From Bacteroides sp. CAG:1060 (GTDB taxonomy: Bacteria > Bacteroidota > Bacteroidia > Bacteroidales > UBA932): a DNA stretch of 23,656 nucleotides. Both the position numbers and the translations under genes were made by a program. The DNA lies in assembly GCA_000432655.1 (NCBI GenBank), contig HF986329.1, positions 19,840-43,495 of the forward strand, given 5' to 3'. Every line of letters starts with the position of its first letter. The stretch's first letter is position 1. Positions 1-6,394 of the stretch are shown here, piece after piece. The notes below the pieces were generated by a model. That model made no database searches. It was not told where the DNA came from and saw nothing but the letters and a program-made list of their open reading frames with translations.

Positions 1-25
1 CGTCGCCTTAGGTATCATATTAGGC

Positions 26-73
26 GACAAGGCGTCGGGGCATATAAAACTTTCGTTGCTCCGACGCCTTGTC
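26..73. repeat. Long inverted repeat / hairpin at the window edge
   Basis: Seen directly: gacaaggcgtcgg (26-38) is the exact reverse complement of ccgacgccttgtc (61-73). With one G-T pair the stem extends inward to 26-42 / 57-73, giving 17 bp and a 14-nt AT-rich loop. Neither strand has a T-run after the stem, so it is not a classical intrinsic terminator. It lies 29 bp past the stop of the polyferredoxin gene and could protect that transcript's 3' end or end transcription by another route. A second, weaker stem, gtcgcct (2-8) with aggcgac (22-28), shares bases 26-28 with the first, so the two cannot fully form together. The gene to the left is outside the window, so its role is open. Confidence 0.7.
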
Positions 74-101
74 TATGCGTTTCTTGCCGTATCCGGCGTT
101 A

Positions 102-2102
102 TTACTTTGCTGGTCTGACAGGGATGCTGATGCCCATCTCAGGGAAACTCATCTTGGCCTTTTCCTCACGGACGTCATCCTTTGAGTAGGTGATGGTCCA
201 GGTATCCATTGTCATAAGTGAATACAACTTGTCCTCTGTCATAGGTGCCGTGTACCTTATGCGGATGCAAGGCTTCAGGTCGTCGTTGAGGGTCAGATAT
301 GTGCCCAGAACGCCATCGTGACGGGAGAGGTGGTTGCTCAGATATGGCATGCTTCTCAGAATTATAGGCTTCTCGTAGTTGTGGTCTGCGATTTCGTAAT
401 AGAACTGAGCGGCACCGGCCGGAACTTCCTTCTTGTACTCCGCCTTGAAAGAGTCGAACATCCTGAAAAGGTATTCTCTCTCGGAGATGTTGGTACTTCC
501 TTCCTCCATGCGGATAAACTTGAATCCGAGTTTGATGACATTGACGCTACCTCCGTGAACCGGCATTTCCAGAGTCTTCTTCTCTACGATATCCTTGAAC
601 CATTTGGCGTCAAGCTGCTCGTCCGGAGCCATATATACCTTCACTACGAGCGGGCAGTCATACATGGATTCGAGACCGTAGATCTTCTTCTGGGAGAACC
701 TCATCTGCATGCCGAGGTAGTTGAGATCGAGCTTGTCGAACATCTTCTCGGTCCTGATAGTTACGCATTTAAGAGAATCATAGGTACCCGGCTCCAAACT
801 GTTGACCCTGAACTTGGAAGGGACGAATATCTGGGACTGAATCTTGTCGGCGTCAGTGGCATTGGCGTCGAACGTAACCACAACGGTGTGGCTTCCTACA
901 TACGTCTTGACTCCGTGTACACCCGGAACCTTCTCCATTTTGGCTTTGAATGCCTTGGAACTGCTGAAGCATTTCACCGACTTGAGGCCTTCGACCTTGA
1001 GGGTTTCAAGCTTCATCTCCGGAGTTATTCCCCACTGCTCGTCAATGGTAGGCACTTCGAATTTCCCACCCACAATATATGCCACGATGACAAATACTAC
1101 CGTCAGGATGGCAGGTATGAACTTGGTGAACCTGCTGCACTTGCTTTCCACTTCCGGCTTGACTCCGAAAGACAGGGCGTTCACAGGGCAGGAAGCCACG
1201 CACTCTCCGCACAGGGTGCAATCTACTGCATTGACCTTTCCGCCATAGGAGGGAACATCGATATTGTATGGACAGTTCTTCTGACAGATGCGGCAGCTGC
1301 GGGTACATTTGCTCTTGTTGACGACCACGCCGAAAATCTGAGGTCTCTGCCTGCCGCAGAGGATTTCCAGAAGGTAGCCCAGAAGGCACATTGCGCCGAG
1401 AAGCCATATCCATGCGATGTGTACGCCGAGCAGGTTGAGTCCCCACCATATACCTACAAGCACGACCAGCCATACCCAGAACTTGAGTGAATTGGAGATG
1501 GCCCCGAGAGGGCAGATATACTTGCACCAGAACCTGTCCACGAGAAGTCCCGGAATCACTACGAGAGAAACCGTGATGATGGACATCCAGAGCGTGATTT
1601 CCCCCTTGAATCCGGTAGCGGTGGCGTAATACGGATCAAAATTCTTGCAGAACAGCTCGCTTGCCGTCATCGTCATATAGAAGGTGAAGAACAGGAGTAC
1701 ATATTTGACTATGCGGAGCACTTTGTCGGCAATGCTGGTGCTCTTGATGTTGAAAGCCTTGAATCCGATGGTCAGCCTTAGTTTCTTGAGCAGGTCTTCC
1801 ACGGTGCCGACAGGGCAAAGGTATCCACAGAAGAGTTTGCCGACAACTATGACCACAGCGGCCAGCGCCAGACCCATCACTATCTGCATGCTTGTCATGG
1901 AGCAAGGAAGTGAATCGTTGGCGAGATAGGTTCCTAATGCCTCCAGCCCGCCGAAAGGACAGTACTTTTCAGGGTCCGGAGCACTCATTTTAGGGAAAAT
2001 GAGCGAAGCGAGTCCGCTCAGGAAGAAAATCAGCAGAGCAAGCACTCCCCATTGGAGGAGAAACTTGGGCCAATTGGTCTTTACAGTTGATTTCTTTGCC
2101 AT
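102..2102 (-). CDS. Membrane-bound 4Fe-4S polyferredoxin (NapH/NosR-like) with HMA-like C-terminal extension
   Basis: A 666-aa inner-membrane electron-transfer protein. The N-terminal part (about 1-260) has roughly five to six membrane helices and carries CPFGG near residue 48 and two CxxxCP motifs (C92/C96 and C193/C197), as in the NapH/NosR/CcoG membrane ferredoxins. Residues 266-277 (CxxxCxxCxxxCP) and 295-305 (CxxCxxCxxxCP) can hold two [4Fe-4S] clusters. A further helix follows at about 326-346. After it comes a soluble tail of about 300 residues, whose first part (about 363-427) resembles a heavy-metal-associated beta-alpha-beta-beta-alpha-beta fold. That part keeps a PGVHGVK turn but only one cysteine (C378) where HMA domains usually have CxxC. 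It is the last gene of the peptidase operon, 4 bp after the M3 gene. The electron donor and acceptor are unknown. The N-terminal family call is firm and the HMA reading is tentative. Confidence 0.85.
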   Translation of the reverse strand: MAKKSTVKTNWPKFLLQWGVLALLIFFLSGLASLIFPKMSAPDPEKYCPFGGLEALGTYLANDSLPCSMTSMQIVMGLALAAVVIVVGKLFCGYLCPVGTVEDLLKKLRLTIGFKAFNIKSTSIADKVLRIVKYVLLFFTFYMTMTASELFCKNFDPYYATATGFKGEITLWMSIITVSLVVIPGLLVDRFWCKYICPLGAISNSLKFWVWLVVLVGIWWGLNLLGVHIAWIWLLGAMCLLGYLLEILCGRQRPQIFGVVVNKSKCTRSCRICQKNCPYNIDVPSYGGKVNAVDCTLCGECVASCPVNALSFGVKPEVESKCSRFTKFIPAILTVVFVIVAYIVGGKFEVPTIDEQWGITPEMKLETLKVEGLKSVKCFSSSKAFKAKMEKVPGVHGVKTYVGSHTVVVTFDANATDADKIQSQIFVPSKFRVNSLEPGTYDSLKCVTIRTEKMFDKLDLNYLGMQMRFSQKKIYGLESMYDCPLVVKVYMAPDEQLDAKWFKDIVEKKTLEMPVHGGSVNVIKLGFKFIRMEEGSTNISEREYLFRMFDSFKAEYKKEVPAGAAQFYYEIADHNYEKPIILRSMPYLSNHLSRHDGVLGTYLTLNDDLKPCIRIRYTAPMTEDKLYSLMTMDTWTITYSKDDVREEKAKMSFPEMGISIPVRPAK

Positions 2103-2106
2103 AATG

Positions 2107-4209
2107 TTATTTGTTTGACGTTATTCCTAATTTTTTGAGAAGGGCTTCCGGCTGCGGATCGTGTCCGCGGAAGTTGCGGTAAAGCACGGCTTCGTCGTCG
2201 GTACTGCCTTTGGTAAGCACGTTCTCGAGGAACGCTCCCGCTACTTCACTGTTGAAGATACCCTTCTCTTCGAATGCCGAGAATGCATCGGCCTCGAGCA
2301 CCTCCGCCCATTTGTATGAATAATATCCCGCAGCGTACCCGCCGGAGAAAATATGAGAGAACGCGGTGGATATGCATGTGCCCTCCACGAAAGGAAGGGT
2401 CTTGTATCCGGACAGGGCATTCATCTCCAAATCATGGATATCTTCTTCTACCGGGACGGTGCGGTCATACCATGCGAGGTCGAGATACCCGAAGTGCAGC
2501 TGGCGCACCTGAAGATAGGCGGAAAGATAGTTCTTGGATTCCACGATCCTGGTGATGTACTGCTCCGGAATAACCTCTCCGGTGGAGTAGTGTCTTGCAA
2601 ATGTTTCCAAATACTCCGGCTCGTATCCCCAATTCTCCATAATCTGGGATGGAAGTTCCACGAAATCGCGCGCTACGTTGGTACCTGTCAGAGACGGGTA
2701 TCTTCCCTGTGCGACCATGCCGTGTATGGAGTGCCCGAACTCGTGCAGGAATGTAGTGAGTTCGTAATGTGTCAGAAGGGACGGTGCGGTAGCCGTAGGC
2801 TTGCTGAAATTGGTGACTATGCTTACAAACGGTCTGTATTCCACTCCGCCAATGATGCTCTGCTCGCGGAATGTGGTCATCCATGCTCCGCCGCGTTTGG
2901 AGGCGCGAGGGAAGAAGTCCGCATAGAAAAGGGAAATATGCTTGCCGTCAGCATCGCATACGTCATATACCTTGACATCCTTGTTGTAGCCCGGAATGTC
3001 AGGACGAGGGGTGAACTGGAGTCCGTATAGTCTGGTAGCAAGTCCGAAAACTGCATCTATGCAGGAGTCAAGCTGGAAATATGGCTTGAGGAGTTCGTCG
3101 CTCAGGTCATATTTTGATGACTTGTATTTCTCTGACCAGTAGGAGAAGTCCCATGGCTGAAGCTCTGTCTCGATGTATCCGTTGGACCTTGCGTACGAAA
3201 GTATCTGTGCGAGCTCCTGCCGTGCTGCAGGAAGCGAAGGCTCCATGAGTTCGTCCAGAAGGCTTCTTACGGCATTTACGTTTTTGGCCATTCTCTCCTT
3301 GAGGGCATATTCTGCATAACTGCTGAATCCCAACAGATTGGCTATCTTGAGCCTGGTGTTGGCTATCTGCCGGCATACTTCGCTGTTGTCGTTTTCCCCG
3401 CCGTATGCCCTGGAGTTGTATGCCAGGTAGCACTGTTTGCGCAGGTCCGGGCGGTCGCTGAACTGCATGAACGCAGAGTAGCTCGGATATGAAAGATCAA
3501 ATACCCATCCTTGCTTTCCCAGTTCGGCGGCTGTCGCGGCGCCCATGTCTTTCACGTAGTCCGGAAGTCCCGAAAGGTCCGAACTGTCGGTGAGTTCAAG
3601 CTTCCACGCGTTGGTGGCGGCAAGGGCGTTTTTGCCGAATTTCAGAGAGAGAAGAGAAAGCTGCTCTTCGTATTCGCTGTATAATTTCTTGTCTTCCGCG
3701 CTGAGGTTGGCTCCGCTCAACTCGAATTCCCTGTATGTCTTCTCGAGCAGCCTGAGCTGATCCTTTTCCAGGTTCAGGCTCTCTTGATGCTCCCATACGG
3801 ACTTTATTCTGGCGAACAGGGCTTCATTCAGAGACACATACATGGAGTACTGAGTCATCAGAGGTGAGACTTTCTCCGCGATGGCCTGCATCTTCTCATC
3901 GGCGTCCGCTTCGAGAAGGTTGTAGAAGATGGCACTTACCGAAGATAGCCGCTGCCCCGAAAACTCGAGCGCTTCAATGGTGTTGGCAAATGTCGGCGCT
4001 TCCGGATTGGATGTGATGGCATCTATCTCGTCGCGAGCTTCTGAAATGGCCTGTTTGAAGGCAGGGAGATAGTGCTCCGTGCGAATCTTGTCAAATTGCG
4101 GTGCGCCGTATGGAAGAGGCGATTCTGTCAACAACGGATTTTCCATTTTGCATGAAATTGTAACTGCGGCCAGTGTCGTGGCGGCCAGGGTGATGAGTGC
4201 GTGTTTCAT
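2107..4209 (-). CDS. M3-family zinc metallopeptidase (Dcp/oligopeptidase A-like) lipoprotein
   Basis: A 700-aa peptidase of family M3, the group of peptidyl-dipeptidase Dcp and oligopeptidase A, which cleave short peptides inside a closed channel. The zinc site is clear: HEFGH at 489-493 supplies two histidines and the catalytic Glu490, and Glu518 in the downstream DFVELPSQ stretch is the third ligand. The surrounding GTNVARDFVE and IMENW segments are typical of the Dcp branch, and the length fits. The N-terminus is a short hydrophobic signal ending in VTISC (Cys20), which looks like a relaxed lipobox, so the enzyme is probably an envelope lipoprotein; cytoplasmic homologues lack this. Its ATG overlaps the stop of the S46 gene by one base (TAATG), and the polyferredoxin gene follows after 4 bp. 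The likely role is trimming of peptides in the periplasm. Confidence 0.93.
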   Translation of the reverse strand: MKHALITLAATTLAAVTISCKMENPLLTESPLPYGAPQFDKIRTEHYLPAFKQAISEARDEIDAITSNPEAPTFANTIEALEFSGQRLSSVSAIFYNLLEADADEKMQAIAEKVSPLMTQYSMYVSLNEALFARIKSVWEHQESLNLEKDQLRLLEKTYREFELSGANLSAEDKKLYSEYEEQLSLLSLKFGKNALAATNAWKLELTDSSDLSGLPDYVKDMGAATAAELGKQGWVFDLSYPSYSAFMQFSDRPDLRKQCYLAYNSRAYGGENDNSEVCRQIANTRLKIANLLGFSSYAEYALKERMAKNVNAVRSLLDELMEPSLPAARQELAQILSYARSNGYIETELQPWDFSYWSEKYKSSKYDLSDELLKPYFQLDSCIDAVFGLATRLYGLQFTPRPDIPGYNKDVKVYDVCDADGKHISLFYADFFPRASKRGGAWMTTFREQSIIGGVEYRPFVSIVTNFSKPTATAPSLLTHYELTTFLHEFGHSIHGMVAQGRYPSLTGTNVARDFVELPSQIMENWGYEPEYLETFARHYSTGEVIPEQYITRIVESKNYLSAYLQVRQLHFGYLDLAWYDRTVPVEEDIHDLEMNALSGYKTLPFVEGTCISTAFSHIFSGGYAAGYYSYKWAEVLEADAFSAFEEKGIFNSEVAGAFLENVLTKGSTDDEAVLYRNFRGHDPQPEALLKKLGITSNK

Positions 4210-6209
4210 TATTTTTGTCCTATTTCAGCGAGAATATTGTCGCAGTGGGCGTAGTTTTCAAGTGTCCAGAGCACGAATCTGATATCCACGTTGACGCATT
4301 TGTTGTATCCAGGAGTCCAATATACATCAGATGCGAGGGATTCCTTGTTGCCGTCGAAGGCAAGTCCGACGATTTCGCCCCGGGCATTGAGCACCGGACT
4401 TCCCGAGTTGCCGCCTGTGATGTCATTGTCCGTGAGGAAATTGACCGGAAGGTCAAGCCCTTTGTCCTGTGCTTCTTCGAGAAGATTCTTCCATTCCGGA
4501 AGAAGGTGGAAATCATAGGAATCCGGATTCTCCTTGGCAAGTATCTCTGAAGAGAAAGTCTGCCACGGGAGCATTTTCCCGTCCCTTTTGAACGAACTTA
4601 CCTTTCCGTAGGTGAGTCTCATCGTGGAGTTGGCGTCCGGGTACTGTTCGATGTGGCGGCGTTTGCGTGCGCGGTACTTGGCCTGGGTGTACTCTTTGTC
4701 AAGGGCAGTGAGGCTGCGCTCTCCCATGATTGAGTCAATGTCTTTGTTGAAATCACTTACGTTGACATCGGCGAAGAATTTGTAGATGCCGTCATCCTTG
4801 GTCATGTGCCTGTCTATCCAAAGCGCGTTGAACATGGCGTCGTAGTCTTTGCCGAACCTGCTCAGAAGTTCTTTCTGATACTCTCCGAAATACTTCGGGT
4901 TCACGTTGTCGAAGTAAGACTGCAGGCAGTAGCGGAAAAGATCCTTTTCCACTCTGAGGTCAAGCTTGGAATACTCCTTGTCCATGTCAAGAGGCCTTCG
5001 GGACGTACGCAGTCTTGTGGCTACGAGTCCGAGTCCGGTGCCTCTTATCATTGTCTCCCTGTAATATGTGAGACTCTTCTGCGCATCACTTACTTCTGCG
5101 TATTTCTCTTCGAGTTCTTTGAGCAGAGCCTTTTCGTCACGCAGCATCCTGCGCTCTTCCCGTCTTATATGCTTGGATGCTCCGAAGCGGCCGACGTTCT
5201 GCACGAAGCCCTCGTCATTCTCCTGTACGTTGCTGAGCGAGAAATACTTGTCCGAGTACTTGAGTCTGATGTCCGGGTCTTTGTCCATCCATCCTTTGAT
5301 GATGGCCATCTGGTCAGATCTGACCTTATTGCTTACCGGAAGCGTGATGTGGCTGCGGTAATTGACTTTGGCTGAGGAAGAGTACCTTGCCGTCCTTCCA
5401 GGGTATCCCATAATCATTGTGAAATCCCCCGGTTTTATGCCTTGGGTGCTTATGGTAAGGTGACGCAGCGGCTTCATCGGGACATTGGCGTCCGAATGAG
5501 GTGCCGGCTTCCCGTCAGGGCCGGAATAGATGCGGTACATCGCGAAGTCACACTTCTGCTGCGGCCATTCCCAGTTGTCTATGTCTCCGCCGAATGCGGC
5601 GATGCTTACCGGAGGTGCGGCTACCAGTCGTATGTCGGTATATACCTCATAAAGAGCAAGATAGTACTTGGATCCGGACCACATGCTGCTTAACGAAGCC
5701 TCGTATCCGGTAATCTTGGAATATTTCTTCTCCAGTATGGAAGATACCCTTCTGCTGCCGTGCGGCTGTCCCGATGCTTTGAGGGATTCCACCGTTTCTT
5801 CCACCTCATCCGTCACATCAAGCACTTTCTTAAGGAAATAGGCGCTCTTGCCGGGAATATATATTTCCCCGTCACGCGAATTGGCGAAGAATCCGGTCTC
5901 CAGGTAATTGTGCTCCGGAGTGCTGAGCGAGTGTACGTCCGAATACGCGCAGTGATGGTTGGTGATAAGCAGACCCTCCTCCGATATCATGCTTCCCGTG
6001 CAGCCGAAGTCCAGAGAGACGATAGCATCCTTGAGGGACACTTTGCTTTCGTCGTAAATCTCTCCCGGGGCCAATTCAAGCCCGGTTTTCTGCATCTTTT
6101 GCACCAAAGCTTCGGACAGCGCATTCACCATCCACATGCCTTCGTCGGCTGATGCTGCCAATGGACGCAGAACCAGAACAAGTGCGACAACAATAAGGTA
6201 TTTTTTCAT
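4209..6209 (-). CDS. S46-family dipeptidyl peptidase, DPP7-like
   Basis: A 666-aa periplasmic serine exopeptidase that removes dipeptides from the N-termini of oligopeptides. The start at 6209 is chosen because it puts a clean signal peptide (MKKYLIVVALVLVLRPLAASA) at the N-terminus; the open frame runs 25 codons further upstream, but without signal-like sequence. The chymotrypsin-like triad is His86 (TNHHCAY), Asp221 (KCDFAMYRIY) and Ser602 (TGGNSGSPV). The S46 hallmarks DEGMW at the mature N-terminus and GGDIDNWEWP are present. At the specificity position, 18 residues after the catalytic serine, there is Gly620 (FDGN). DPP11 enzymes, which prefer Asp/Glu at P1, have Arg there, so a DPP7-like preference for hydrophobic P1 residues is inferred. 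The protein is about 50 residues shorter than typical S46 members. It is the first gene of the operon with the M3 peptidase. Confidence 0.94.
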   Translation of the reverse strand: MKKYLIVVALVLVLRPLAASADEGMWMVNALSEALVQKMQKTGLELAPGEIYDESKVSLKDAIVSLDFGCTGSMISEEGLLITNHHCAYSDVHSLSTPEHNYLETGFFANSRDGEIYIPGKSAYFLKKVLDVTDEVEETVESLKASGQPHGSRRVSSILEKKYSKITGYEASLSSMWSGSKYYLALYEVYTDIRLVAAPPVSIAAFGGDIDNWEWPQQKCDFAMYRIYSGPDGKPAPHSDANVPMKPLRHLTISTQGIKPGDFTMIMGYPGRTARYSSSAKVNYRSHITLPVSNKVRSDQMAIIKGWMDKDPDIRLKYSDKYFSLSNVQENDEGFVQNVGRFGASKHIRREERRMLRDEKALLKELEEKYAEVSDAQKSLTYYRETMIRGTGLGLVATRLRTSRRPLDMDKEYSKLDLRVEKDLFRYCLQSYFDNVNPKYFGEYQKELLSRFGKDYDAMFNALWIDRHMTKDDGIYKFFADVNVSDFNKDIDSIMGERSLTALDKEYTQAKYRARKRRHIEQYPDANSTMRLTYGKVSSFKRDGKMLPWQTFSSEILAKENPDSYDFHLLPEWKNLLEEAQDKGLDLPVNFLTDNDITGGNSGSPVLNARGEIVGLAFDGNKESLASDVYWTPGYNKCVNVDIRFVLWTLENYAHCDNILAEIGQK

Positions 6210-6253
6210 TTCAAAACCAGTTAAAGCTTCTGAAGAACTTATATGTAAACATC

Positions 6254-6285
6254 CAAAGTTGGGGATAATCTTACAAAAAAACAAT
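6254..6285 (-). promoter_or_regulatory. Weak candidate promoter for the S46-M3-polyferredoxin operon
   Basis: On the minus strand, CAACTTTG (6261 to 6254) differs from the Bacteroidota -7 consensus TAnnTTTG at one base. ATTG (6285 to 6282) lies 20 bp upstream and differs from the -33 consensus TTTG at one base. Transcription would start near 6248, leaving a leader of about 39 nt. This is the best match in the divergent region but it is imperfect. Confidence 0.3.
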
Positions 6286-6309
6286 AGATTAAAACATTAG
6301 GCGCCGCTA

Positions 6310-6339
6310 TTTGATTTGTTGATATTATTTATATTTTTG
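6310..6339 (+). promoter_or_regulatory. Predicted Bacteroidota-type promoter of the TonB receptor operon
   Basis: TTTG (6310-6313), an 18-bp spacer and TATTTTTG (6332-6339) match the TTTG / TAnnTTTG promoter pattern of Bacteroidota vegetative sigma factors. The start site would be near 6346 and the leader about 45 nt. A near-palindrome follows directly at 6351-6370. Confidence 0.65.
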
Positions 6340-6350
6340 CAATAGGAAAC

Positions 6351-6370
6351 GTGTGTCAACGTTGATGCAC
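6351..6370. promoter_or_regulatory. Near-palindrome in the TonB operon leader, possible operator
   Basis: A 20-bp imperfect palindrome centred between 6360 and 6361. The inner 10 bp TCAACGTTGA (6356-6365) is perfect, then two mismatched pairs, then GTG/CAC again. It sits just after the predicted start site, where a repressor would block initiation or a short hairpin could form in the leader RNA. No regulator gene in the window is an obvious partner. Confidence 0.4.
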
Positions 6371-6394
6371 AGCAATATGGTTAGTGGTATATGA
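6365..6394 (+). promoter_or_regulatory. Possible 9-codon leader ORF overlapping the TonB receptor start
   Basis: ATG at 6365 opens the frame MHSNMVSGI and stops at TGA 6392-6394, which overlaps the receptor's ATG as ATGA. A second ATG in the same frame is at 6377. Such an arrangement could couple translation of the receptor to a leader peptide, but a frame this short arises easily by chance. Confidence 0.2.

Noticed and set aside
26..73. Calling the edge hairpin an intrinsic terminator of the polyferredoxin operon
   Set aside because: The stem is strong but neither strand shows a U-tract after it; it is reported as an inverted repeat instead.
318..1490. A 390-codon open frame on the plus strand antisense to the polyferredoxin gene
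   Set aside because: It lies wholly inside a gene with clear [4Fe-4S] motifs, has no recognisable domain or signal, and is explained by codon bias of the real gene leaving the opposite frame open.
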